A stretch of DNA of 9,603 bases from Desulfovibrionaceae bacterium (GCA_900770205.1 CAAGJV010000076.1:1-9603); one strand, 5' to 3'. Shown: positions 1 through 6,788, numbered from the stretch's first letter. Translations and numbers: made by a program. The notes: generated by a model from the letters alone, not told the origin.

Positions 1-1
1 A

Positions 2-3000
2 GACTGCATCCTCCGCCGCCGGGGCGCGCTTGTTGCCGCGGCCACCGATGCCACAGACCTGCGCATGGAGCTCCCCCTGCTGGTGGTGGAGCCGGATACT
101 CCCGAGCAGATAAGCGCGCTGGTGCGCCTTGCCAATGAGATGAAATTTGCCATTATTCCCCGCGGAGGCGCTTCCGGCCTTACAGGCGGAACAGTTCCCA
201 CGCGCAAGCGCACTGTTGTTGTCAGCACCACGAGGCTTACGGCAAAATCCATCAATAAGGTTGTGCGCACCATGACATGCCAGGCCGGCGTGATCACGCA
301 GGATGCCATAGATTTCGCCGCTTCTCAGGGATTGCTTTTCACAGTGGACCCGGCCTCGAAAACCGCTTCGACCATAGGCGGGAACGTGGCGGAAAATTCC
401 GGCGGCCCTTTCTGCTTTGAGTATGGAACAACGATCGACAATCTTCTTTCCTGGAGCATGGTGACGCCCACGGGAGAAATCATTCGCATCGAGCGGGTGA
501 ATCACCCCGGCCATAAGATACTGCCGGATGAAACGGTTGTTTTTGAGGTGAAGGATCTTTCCGGCGGCATGCGCAGCGTGGTGCAGCTGAAGGGAAATGA
601 AGTGCGGCACGAAGGGCTTGGCAAGGATGTGACGAACAAGCTTCTTGATGGACTGCCTGGCATGCAGAAGGAAGGCATTGATGGCATTATTACGGAAGCG
701 ACGTTTGTTCTGCACCCGAAGCCGTCTCTTTCCCGCGTGATGGTGCTGGAGTTCTATGGAACTTCCATGGTTCCTGCGGCCCAGCTGGTGCGCAAGATTG
801 TAAACCTCCGCGACAGCATTCGGAAGCAGGGCGGCGATGTGCGCGTTTCCGCCCTGGAAGAATTCAATTCCAAGTATGTGCAGGCCATCAATTACCAGCG
901 CAAGTCTGACAGGCACGAAGGCAGCCCCATATCCGTTATTATTGTTCAGGTGGACGGAAACGAGGCCTATGTGCTGGATGATACCGTGCAGGCCATTTAT
1001 GCGCTGGCCGGAGATGACCCGCATGTGTTTGCCGCCATTGCCAGGGATGATAAGGAAGCGGCTGAGTTCTGGGAAGACAGGCATCGCCTTTCCGCCATTG
1101 CCAAGCGCACCTCTGGTTTTAAAATGAATGAGGATGTCGTTCTCCCCATGGAACGCATTCCTGAATTTGCCCGTTATCTGGAAACGCTCAATATTGTTGC
1201 CGCGGCTGATGCCTACCGCTATGCACTGCAGGAACTTTCCCGCCTGCAGGGCTTTCCGCTGGAAGACCCTGATTTTAACAGGGAGTTTTCCTTTGCTTCC
1301 CATGTGGCCGCAAGTGATGAGTCCAACATAGAGGCCGATCTTGTGGACGAAGAGGTGGCAGCACGGGCGGAATCTTGGCTTATGGCGCAGAAGGAGAGGT
1401 TCCCCCGCTTAGCTTCCCGTATTGATGCCATTGTTGCCTACATGAAGAGCAGCCGTATTGTTGTGGCGAGCCACATGCATGCGGGAGATGGCAACTGCCA
1501 TGTTAATATTCCTGTTAATTCTAACGACCCCCGCATGATGGAACATGCCGAGGATGTGGCCATGCAGGTTATGGCCAGAACGCAGGAGCTGGGAGGCGCT
1601 GTTTCTGGAGAGCATGGCATAGGCATTACGAAAATTTCGTTTCTCGATACGAAGCAGATGGAGAGCCTGCGGGAATTCAAGATGCGCGTTGACCCCAGGG
1701 ATCTCTTCAACCCTGGAAAACTGGTGACGAGAAATCTGCCTGTCCGCCCGTTTACGTTTTCCTTCAACCGGCTCATTGCCGACATTCGGGAATCCGGCCT
1801 GCCCGATAAGGAATGCCTTATCAGGCTGCTTTCCCAGGTGCAGACCTGCACGCGCTGCGGCAAGTGCAAGCAGGTTTGCCCCATGGTCTACCCCGAACGC
1901 TCCTTCCAGTACAACCCCCGGAATAAGAACCTTATCCTTGGTGCGCTGACAGAAGCCATCTATTATTCTCAGGTGACGAGCGGCAAGCCGTCTGCTGAAC
2001 TTCTGGAAGAGCTGCGCCATCTTGTGGAGCACTGCACCGGCTGTGGGCGCTGCACTTCAGTATGCCCGGTAAAAATAGAATCTCCAGAAGTGGCACTCAG
2101 TTCTCTGGCGTATGTTAAGCGGGAAGGCATGGGAGGCCATCCCATCAAATCCCAGGTTCTTTCCGTTCTTTCCTCTTCTCCCGCGAAAAGGGTGCCTGCC
2201 TTTGCCAAAATGGCGGCTCTTGGCCAGAATGTGATGAATCAGTTCGTTCCTCTCGTGCCCAGAGTATGGCGCAGCCGCATGCAGAGCCCGCTCTTTTCCG
2301 GAAAGGGGCCGGCGCTTGGCATGGTCAGCATGTATGAGAGCCTGAGGCTGGAAAAAAGCCCGGCCCATCTTTTCCTTCCTGTAGGAGGGGATGCTTCGGC
2401 TTCGGATATTCTTGCAGGGCGGGTTCAGGCTGTCTTGTATTTTCCTGGCTGCGGGGGGAGCCTGTTCTACCGCCGCATTGCCATGGCTTCTCTGGCGCTC
2501 ATGATGCATGCGGGAATACCTGTTGTTATGCCGGGCGTGCATCTGTGCTGCGGATACCCGTTGCTGGCAGCTGGCGCCGCAGAGCAATATGAAGCTAATC
2601 TTCAGAGAAACCGCCAGGTTATGGCCAGTACGATGCAGGCCGCCGCAGAGGCGGGATTCGATGTTAATATGTTGGTGACAGCCTGCGGATCCTGCCGGGA
2701 ATCGCTGCTTCGCCATGGACTGACCGGGCTTGATGGAGAAGTTCTTGCCCATAACGACATCGTCCAGCTTCTTGTTTCCCATTTGCCGAACGGGGTTTCT
2801 CTCAGCCATGAGCGTATTATCTATCATTCTTCCTGCCACCCGGCATGGTCTGGCGTAAAGGCCACCAAAGACGGCGGCAAGGTGGCGCGAGCTCTGGAGC
2901 GTTTAACCGGAGCTTCCATTTTGCTGAATCCCGGCTGCTGCGGAGAATCCGGCGCAGGCGCCTATACCTGCCCTAACATTTATAATACGCTTCGGGAACG

Positions 3001-3310
3001 CAAGAGGAATAGGCTGCAAAGCGCTCTGGCCGGATATGCCTCGGATGCTCCCATCCTTGTCGGGTGCCCTTCCTGCAAGATAGGCATAGCCCGTACTCTC
3101 ATGACGATGGACGCGAGGCATCCGGCACGGGGAGAAGATAAGGCGATAGCGGACAAAACGGTTATCGATACCCATCGCCCTGTTTTGCATAATGCCGAAT
3201 GGCTGGCGGAAACGCTGCTCGGCAAGCACTGGATGGCATCCTTCAAGGAGCGGGCTCTTCATGCTGAAGGGCATCCTCCGGTGCGTATCGTAAGACTGGA
3301 TAACGAGTAG
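2..3310 (+). CDS. FAD-linked 2-hydroxyacid dehydrogenase fused to Fe-S/CCG electron-transfer module (5' partial)
   Basis: Probably oxidises a 2-hydroxyacid such as D-lactate or glycolate and passes electrons through Fe-S centres to a quinone or other membrane carrier; the substrate is inferred. The frame is open from base 2 without a start, and residues before the Met at 65 continue the FAD domain, so the gene begins upstream. Numbering from that Met: FAD-binding PCMH domain about 1-225, with the glycine-rich PRGGASGLTGG near 33-43; FAD-oxidase C-terminal domain about 225-560, with HMHAGDGNCH (H470, H472, H479) and SGEHGIG (H517) as in GlcD and D-lactate dehydrogenases; two [4Fe-4S] motifs, C595/598/601/605 and C657/660/663/667; two CCG domains, C796-X31-CC(828,829) with C874/C877, and C924-X33-CC(958,959) with C1001/C1004. 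The extra segment around 145-200 (NHPGHK, GLGKDVTNK) resembles the long DUF3683-type FAD/FMN oxidoreductases of Proteobacteria. All cofactor motifs are intact. No clear terminator follows. Confidence 0.93.
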   Translation, partial: DCILRRRGALVAAATDATDLRMELPLLVVEPDTPEQISALVRLANEMKFAIIPRGGASGLTGGTVPTRKRTVVVSTTRLTAKSINKVVRTMTCQAGVITQDAIDFAASQGLLFTVDPASKTASTIGGNVAENSGGPFCFEYGTTIDNLLSWSMVTPTGEIIRIERVNHPGHKILPDETVVFEVKDLSGGMRSVVQLKGNEVRHEGLGKDVTNKLLDGLPGMQKEGIDGIITEATFVLHPKPSLSRVMVLEFYGTSMVPAAQLVRKIVNLRDSIRKQGGDVRVSALEEFNSKYVQAINYQRKSDRHEGSPISVIIVQVDGNEAYVLDDTVQAIYALAGDDPHVFAAIARDDKEAAEFWEDRHRLSAIAKRTSGFKMNEDVVLPMERIPEFARYLETLNIVAAADAYRYALQELSRLQGFPLEDPDFNREFSFASHVAASDESNIEADLVDEEVAARAESWLMAQKERFPRLASRIDAIVAYMKSSRIVVASHMHAGDGNCHVNIPVNSNDPRMMEHAEDVAMQVMARTQELGGAVSGEHGIGITKISFLDTKQMESLREFKMRVDPRDLFNPGKLVTRNLPVRPFTFSFNRLIADIRESGLPDKECLIRLLSQVQTCTRCGKCKQVCPMVYPERSFQYNPRNKNLILGALTEAIYYSQVTSGKPSAELLEELRHLVEHCTGCGRCTSVCPVKIESPEVALSSLAYVKREGMGGHPIKSQVLSVLSSSPAKRVPAFAKMAALGQNVMNQFVPLVPRVWRSRMQSPLFSGKGPALGMVSMYESLRLEKSPAHLFLPVGGDASASDILAGRVQAVLYFPGCGGSLFYRRIAMASLALMMHAGIPVVMPGVHLCCGYPLLAAGAAEQYEANLQRNRQVMASTMQAAAEAGFDVNMLVTACGSCRESLLRHGLTGLDGEVLAHNDIVQLLVSHLPNGVSLSHERIIYHSSCHPAWSGVKATKDGGKVARALERLTGASILLNPGCCGESGAGAYTCPNIYNTLRERKRNRLQSALAGYASDAPILVGCPSCKIGIARTLMTMDARHPARGEDKAIADKTVIDTHRPVLHNAEWLAETLLGKHWMASFKERALHAEGHPPVRIVRLDNE

Positions 3311-3340
3311 TCTGTTTCTGACGGCCATTTGGCGAGCGTG

Positions 3341-3348
3341 GGAGAAGG
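3341..3348 (+). promoter_or_regulatory. Ribosome-binding site of the FliW-like gene
   Basis: GGAGAAGG lies immediately upstream of ATG 3351, with the GGAG core six bases from the start codon. It supports ATG 3351 over the internal in-frame ATG at 3369. Confidence 0.7.
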
Positions 3349-3350
3349 CG

Positions 3351-3836
3351 ATGGACGATTCTTTATGCATGGAAGAACAAGACATTGTTTTTTCCCGCGC
3401 CGTTTCAGACTTTAATGGGGGGATGCAATGCCGGATCAGGGCGTTTTCTCCTGATGCGCTGATGGTTCTTTGCTTCTGCATGGATAAGGATTGCCCGCCT
3501 CTTGTGCTGGGGAGGGCGGAACGTATTCTGCCGGATTGCCCGTTTGAAATGACGGCGGCGGAAAAAAGAGAGCTAGGCCTGCCTGCCGAAGCTGATGACG
3601 ATGCCGGAGAGGTATACTGCCGCGCAGGCATCCCTGCGGATCATCCGGACTTGGCCGGATTCGATATGGCGCATCTTGTTTTTGTCTCCCGAAAGACAGG
3701 CCGGGCCATGGAAGCGGAAAGGCCGGGAATGCCTTTTGTTTCCCTGAAAAGCCTGGCGGCAAAGTTCAGTAGAGAGGGAGGGAAAACTCGAGAAGCGCGT
3801 TTTTCTGCAATATCCAGAACAGAAGCAGGCATGTGA
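3351..3836 (+). CDS. Divergent FliW-like protein, or hypothetical protein
   Basis: 161 residues, soluble, with no signal peptide or membrane segment. The start is ATG 3351, with a GGAGAAGG ribosome-binding site at 3341-3348, 40 bp after the oxidoreductase stop, so the two may be cotranscribed. The layout recalls FliW, the flagellar assembly factor that binds flagellin and antagonises CsrA. An N-terminal acidic segment plus DIVF (8-14) is followed by a hydrophobic stretch (38-43), then a Leu-Pro-Asp-x-x-x-Glu-Met and LGL pattern (60-77) like the family's 'FPDYE...LGL' core, then a basic RKTGRAME turn (114-121) where FliW has its NTKxxxGxQ strand. The conserved Asn and Pro residues of that last strand are missing and neither csrA nor flagellar genes are nearby, so the assignment is tentative. 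The last 23 codons lie over the 3' end of the opposite-strand gene at 3766-4236. That this is a real gene is fairly sure; its function is not. Confidence 0.7.
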   Translation: MDDSLCMEEQDIVFSRAVSDFNGGMQCRIRAFSPDALMVLCFCMDKDCPPLVLGRAERILPDCPFEMTAAEKRELGLPAEADDDAGEVYCRAGIPADHPDLAGFDMAHLVFVSRKTGRAMEAERPGMPFVSLKSLAAKFSREGGKTREARFSAISRTEAGM

Positions 3837-4236
3837 TAAGCAGGGCATATTCTCCCAGGCTTCCCGTACTGCACAGCTTAAAGGAAAAGCGCTTTTTGGC
3901 AAACGGCAGGAGCGGAACGCCTTGTTTCGTACACATATCGAGCAGAACATGGGAGAGCGCGCCAAAGCCGAAGCCTCCAACAAGAGCATCGGGCAGGGGG
4001 CCGAGCGTGCCGGTAAGCGACCATAGCCATAAGGCTCCCCACCAGCCGAACCAGTGCGAGGCGCGGCGGTGAATCTGATTAAATTTTTTCTGGCGAAATA
4101 GGGAGACGGCGGCGTTTCTCTGATCGAGAATGTCGGGGAATATGGAGCCAATCCATGCTGCTCCAAGGCCGATGATGGGAAATCCGGCAGAAAAGGAAGC
4201 CATGAGGGCCATGGCCTGATGCGTTGTCCATTTCAT
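3766..4236 (-). CDS. YdjM/DUF457-type membrane-bound putative metal-dependent hydrolase
   Basis: 156-residue predicted inner-membrane protein of the YdjM (DUF457) family, whose members are described as membrane-bound metal-dependent hydrolases of unknown substrate. The family's polar residues are all visible: H6 at the N-terminus, PD(35)xxD(38) after the first hydrophobic segment (8-34), an HRRASH pair (H56, H61), and SHVLLD (H96, D100) followed by the T-x-x-GVPLLPF turn. Hydrophobic segments sit near 8-34, 62-78, 83-99 and 129-147. The start is ATG at 4236, only 12 bases after the yccF stop. No strong Shine-Dalgarno sequence is seen before it, so translational coupling to yccF is likely. Its stop lies inside the opposite-strand FliW-like gene, giving a 71-bp tail-to-tail overlap. 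Membrane location and family are fairly sure; the reaction is unknown. Confidence 0.85.
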   Translation of the reverse strand: MKWTTHQAMALMASFSAGFPIIGLGAAWIGSIFPDILDQRNAAVSLFRQKKFNQIHRRASHWFGWWGALWLWSLTGTLGPLPDALVGGFGFGALSHVLLDMCTKQGVPLLPFAKKRFSFKLCSTGSLGEYALLITCLLLFWILQKNALLEFSLPLY

Positions 4237-4248
4237 GAAGGGTACACG

Positions 4249-4695
4249 TTATGATTCAAAATGCATGGAAGAGTGGCGCCTTCTTGCTTCGGCAGCTATT
4301 TCGCAGGGAACGATGGTTTTTCCTATGGGAAAGAGGGCAAGAGATGCAAGTTTGATGTGCTGCCAGGCAAAGGGAATGCCGATAATGGTTACGGCCAGGG
4401 TTGCCGATGCAGCTACATGGGCAAGCGCTATCCAGAAGCCGGCGAGAAGGAACCAGATGGCATTGCCGATGATGCCAGGCATGCCGGTACCGATGTCTTT
4501 TTTTCCTGTCAGAAGTTCCCGTGAGATGGATTCGTAGCCAAAAGGCATGAAGGCAAAGCCTGCCATGACGAAAGAAGACCGCCCCCAGGGCAGGCCAATG
4601 ATGCTCAGGCATGCGAGAATGCCGAACAGGAGCCAGAGGAGGGCAGTAAGCCAGCCGCCAAAAATAACCCAGAGTATGTTGCCGAGAATATTCAT
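4249..4695 (-). CDS. yccF: YccF family inner-membrane protein
   Basis: 148 residues, the same length as Escherichia coli YccF (DUF307 family), an inner-membrane protein of unknown function. It shows the family's internal duplication: N(6)ILW...GGW...SIIGLPWG (6-38) and N(78)AIWFLLAGFW...TIIGIPFA (78-110), each a hydrophobic pair ending in an IIG[LI]P turn. Each half is followed by a conserved amphipathic stretch, FAFMPFGYE (47-55) and LASLALFPIGK (116-126). The tail (130-148) is polar and basic. The start is ATG at 4695, with AAAAGG directly upstream on the minus strand. It is the first gene of a probable two-gene operon with the DUF457-type gene 12 bases downstream. Its promoter must lie in 4696-4941, which it shares divergently with the TetR gene. 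Confidence 0.93.
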   Translation of the reverse strand: MNILGNILWVIFGGWLTALLWLLFGILACLSIIGLPWGRSSFVMAGFAFMPFGYESISRELLTGKKDIGTGMPGIIGNAIWFLLAGFWIALAHVAASATLAVTIIGIPFAWQHIKLASLALFPIGKTIVPCEIAAEARRRHSSMHFES

Positions 4696-4724
4696 GCCTT
4701 TTGATAACGAGAGGAAATCTGTTC

Positions 4725-4755
4725 CGGGAGCAGCCTAAGACTATTCGGGAGCAGC
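4725..4755. repeat. Direct repeat of CGGGAGCAGC with 21-bp spacing
   Basis: CGGGAGCAGC occurs at 4725-4734 and again, identical, at 4746-4755. The start-to-start distance is exactly 21 bp, two turns of the DNA helix, so a protein could bind both copies on one face. They lie 30-60 bp upstream of the yccF start codon. They could be an activator or repressor site, or part of the yccF leader RNA. Confidence 0.6.
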
Positions 4756-4786
4756 TTTGTCTGTGGCAGGATAGCAGGTATGCCGT

Positions 4787-4807
4787 AAAAAAGAAAGTTT
4801 CGTTTTT
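4787..4807. repeat. AT-rich inverted repeat, possible operator
   Basis: Arms AAAAAAGAAA (4787-4796) and TTTCGTTTTT (4798-4807) are complementary at nine of ten positions around a central G at 4797. The one-base centre makes a stable RNA hairpin with full arms unlikely, so a dimeric protein site such as a TetR operator is the better reading. Low sequence complexity lowers confidence. Confidence 0.3.
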
Positions 4808-4872
4808 TTCCTTTCCTGAAAAAGTGATAGGGAGAAACCGCCGTGGGAGATTATTCGGAAAACGTGCTTCCT

Positions 4873-4899
4873 GAGCCGTTGCGGCTCTCTTTTTTTTTT
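4873..4899 (+). terminator. Intrinsic terminator or attenuator upstream of the tetR-family gene
   Basis: A perfect 6-bp stem GAGCCG / CGGCTC (4873-4878 and 4882-4887) closes a 3-base loop and is followed by a run of eleven T broken by a single C (4888-4899). The T tract is only on the plus strand, so it stops rightward transcription. No plus-strand gene ends nearby: the region to the left belongs to the divergent yccF operon. It therefore sits in the leader of the TetR gene, ending either an unannotated short RNA or an attenuated leader transcript, unless the TetR promoter lies between 4900 and 4941. Confidence 0.75.
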
Positions 4900-4941
4900 C
4901 GTATGGTGAATCCCTGCGCTATAAGACGAAAGGGGGTAAGT

Positions 4942-5649
4942 ATGCTGTTTTTTTCTCGCAAGAAACATTCGCGCGAGGATGGTGAAGCTACACGCCGCCA
5001 GATTCTCAATACAGCCGTGAGGCTTTTTGCCGAACATGGCTATGCAGATACGACAAGCAAGATGATATGCCGGGAGGCAGGGGTTAATATTGCAGCGGTC
5101 AATTATTATTTCGGCAGCCGCGATGACCTGTATAAGGCTGTTCTTGATGATGTTCATGAACATATTGTCAATGAGCGGCAGATGGAACTTATCCTTTCCG
5201 CGGATGCTCCTGCAGAGGAAAAGCTGGAAAAGGTACTTGATGCCTATATAAGCGCCGCTTACGATGGTCAGACCTGGCATGCCAGGATATGGGCGCACGA
5301 ACTTATTGCGCCTTCGCCTCTGGGCGGAGTTAATTTTCTTAAAAGTACGCTTTCCAAAGAACGGAGCATAGGCAGAATACTTTCGGAGATGACAGGAATT
5401 CCCCTCGACTCTCCTTCTCTGCAAAGCTGCATTCTTACAGTGATGGCCCCTTACCTCCTCATGCTTGTTGTGCAGCGCGATATGGCCTGCGCGCTGATTT
5501 CCATATTTTCCTACAAGAAGGAAGATGTGAACCGTCACCTGAAAATACTGCTTTTTGAAGCACTGAAAGCGTTTGCCAAACGCTATTCGGAAGGAGAGCT
5601 TCCTTCGGTGGGAATGGCAGAAAACAAGGAGCCCTCTTCTTGTGAATAA
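4942..5649 (+). CDS. TetR-family transcriptional regulator (CecR/YbiH-like)
   Basis: 235-residue DNA-binding repressor. The N-terminal TetR domain (about 17-63) has the usual pattern: RRQILNTAVRLFAEHGYADTT, then the helix-turn-helix with ICREAGVNIAAVNYYFGSRDDLY (42-64). The helical C-terminal part (about 75-215), with long amphipathic helices and an APYLLMLVV core (169-177), fits the CecR-type ligand-binding domain; the inducer is unknown. The start is ATG 4942, preceded by GGGGG at 4932-4936 at good spacing. The frame stays open upstream to GTG 4843, which has GGAG at 4831-4834, and would add 33 residues encoded across the terminator; this is less likely because those residues (a Phe run within LSFFFR) do not look like family sequence. 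The stop overlaps the GTG start of the GH3 gene by 8 bp, so the two form an operon. It probably represses its own operon and perhaps yccF. Confidence 0.92.
   Translation: MLFFSRKKHSREDGEATRRQILNTAVRLFAEHGYADTTSKMICREAGVNIAAVNYYFGSRDDLYKAVLDDVHEHIVNERQMELILSADAPAEEKLEKVLDAYISAAYDGQTWHARIWAHELIAPSPLGGVNFLKSTLSKERSIGRILSEMTGIPLDSPSLQSCILTVMAPYLLMLVVQRDMACALISIFSYKKEDVNRHLKILLFEALKAFAKRYSEGELPSVGMAENKEPSSCE
5626..5631 (+). promoter_or_regulatory. Ribosome-binding site setting the GTG start of the GH3 gene
   Basis: AAGGAG lies inside the end of the TetR coding sequence, ten bases before GTG 5642. It decides between GTG 5642, the upstream TTG 5573 (which has no good site) and the internal ATG 5666. 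Confidence 0.7.
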
Positions 5650-6766
5650 CATTGCTGCATTGATTATGGCGCTATGGGGATGTTTTTTTGCCCATAGCGG
5701 CTATGCACAGGCCTCTCCTTCTGCAGAAGATATGGCCGGAGCCATGATCATGACGGGATTTCGTGGAACAGAAGCGCCGAAAGCCGTTCTTCAGGCGATA
5801 TCGAGAGGGCAGCTGGGCGGCGTGATTTTATTTGATAAAGAGTGGAAAACGGGTACTCCCTGCAATATAGATTCTCCTGAGCAGCTGAAAAGGCTTGTCG
5901 CTTCTCTCCATGCGGCATCTCCCCGCACGCTGTTTGTGGCGGTTGATCAGGAAGGGGGGAAGGTGAGCCGCCTGAAGGCAGCCAAGGGGTTCTTTTCTCT
6001 CCCTTCCGCAAAGGAGATGGGAAGAATGGATACATCCAGGGTGAGGGAGCTTGGCTTTCAGGCCGGGCGGGAAATGAAGGCTCTTGGCATCAATATCGAC
6101 CTTGCCCCTGTCGTTGATCTGCAGCGTTCCTCTTCAAGCCCCGGGCTTGGGGATAAAGGGCGCTTGTTCGGAGCTGCGCCCTCATACGCCGCTTCAAGAG
6201 CGCTTGCCTTTTCCGACGGACTGCATCATGCAGGAGTGCTGCCTGCGCTCAAGCATTTTCCCGGGCTTGGCAGTGCCAGAAAAGATTCCCATCATGAGCT
6301 TCCCGATATCACTGAAAGCTGGCTTGAGGATGAACTCATTCCTTATAAGGAAGCGTTTCGCCGTGGCTGGCCGGGAATAGTGCTTGTTGCTCATGTTTAT
6401 CATCGCCGTATGGATGATAGTCTTCCTGCTTCGCTGTCTCCGTCTGTTGTGGATGGTCTGCTTCGGAAAAAGCTGGGCTGGAATGGGGTAGTTATCAGCG
6501 ATGATCTGCAGATGGCGGCTGCCTCCGGCGGGAGAACTCTGGATGAAATTGTGTTTCTTGCCATACAGGCAGGAAACGATATTCTGCTGTTCGGCAACAA
6601 TATAGACTACGACCCTCTGCTGCACGAAAAGGTGTTTCATACTGTCATGAATCTTGTGCGGAAGGGGAAAATCAGCCGCAAAAGGCTGGAAGCTTCATGG
6701 AAACGGATACAGGCGCTGAAGTCATCTATGAAGAAGAGAAAGCGCGAAGCGGTCAGCCTTCAATAA
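5642..6766 (+). CDS. Exported GH3 family beta-N-acetylhexosaminidase (NagZ-like)
   Basis: 374-residue glycoside hydrolase family 3 enzyme of the NagZ type, which removes N-acetylglucosamine from peptidoglycan fragments. Single-domain TIM barrel: D102-QEGG, GINIDLAPVVDL (about 149-160), K204-HFPGLG, the D215-S-H217 loop that carries the NagZ acid/base histidine, and VIS-D287-D-L with the nucleophile aspartate. The start chosen is GTG 5642, ten bases after AAGGAG (5626-5631) and overlapping the TetR gene by 8 bp, so translation is coupled. This start gives a hydrophobic stretch (4-16) ending in YAQA (21-24), a typical signal-peptidase site, so export to the periplasm is predicted. The n-region lacks Lys or Arg, which is unusual. 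Escherichia coli NagZ is cytosolic, so this one may trim wall polymer or turnover products outside the inner membrane. The basic C-terminus (KKRKREA) is lineage-specific. No ampC, ampG or anmK is nearby. Confidence 0.9.
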   Translation: MNNIAALIMALWGCFFAHSGYAQASPSAEDMAGAMIMTGFRGTEAPKAVLQAISRGQLGGVILFDKEWKTGTPCNIDSPEQLKRLVASLHAASPRTLFVAVDQEGGKVSRLKAAKGFFSLPSAKEMGRMDTSRVRELGFQAGREMKALGINIDLAPVVDLQRSSSSPGLGDKGRLFGAAPSYAASRALAFSDGLHHAGVLPALKHFPGLGSARKDSHHELPDITESWLEDELIPYKEAFRRGWPGIVLVAHVYHRRMDDSLPASLSPSVVDGLLRKKLGWNGVVISDDLQMAAASGGRTLDEIVFLAIQAGNDILLFGNNIDYDPLLHEKVFHTVMNLVRKGKISRKRLEASWKRIQALKSSMKKRKREAVSLQ

Positions 6767-6788
6767 TAAAAACTTCTCCGTAGTCTTT
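6767..6788. other. 22-bp gap between converging genes
   Basis: This short AT-rich gap separates the stop codons of the GH3 gene and the sigma-54 activator. No compact hairpin with a T run is seen in either direction, so how read-through is limited here is unclear. Confidence 0.5.

Larger units (their letters stand above)
4696..4941. promoter_or_regulatory. Divergent control region between yccF and the tetR-family gene
   Basis: This 246-bp gap must carry the promoter of the minus-strand yccF operon and probably that of the plus-strand TetR/GH3 operon. It holds a pair of 10-bp direct repeats, an AT-rich inverted repeat and a plus-strand intrinsic terminator, each listed separately. A TATAAG at 4920-4925 could be a -10 element for the TetR gene, but no good -35 lies at the right distance, so no promoter is called with confidence. 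Divergent layout beside a TetR-family gene commonly places the repressor's operator here; that is inference. Confidence 0.5.

Noticed and set aside
2057..2839. 260-codon minus-strand open frame opposite the oxidoreductase, and others at 1409-2032 and 2903-3631
   Set aside because: They are antisense to a gene whose motifs are unmistakable. Their translations are rich in Arg, His and Ser with no recognisable domain, as expected for shadow frames in GC-rich DNA.
4764..4778. TGGCAGG...GCAGG resembling a sigma-54 promoter
   Set aside because: The GG and GC elements are nine bases apart instead of the twelve needed between the -24 and -12 elements.
4741..5652. 303-codon minus-strand open frame opposite the TetR gene
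   Set aside because: The plus strand encodes a complete TetR protein with its own ribosome-binding site. The antisense product has no domain-like pattern and would cross the divergent promoter region.
5672..5683. LWGC in the GH3 leader as a lipoprotein signal
   Set aside because: Trp at the -2 position does not fit a lipobox, and the Cys lies inside the hydrophobic segment, before the better signal-peptidase site YAQA.
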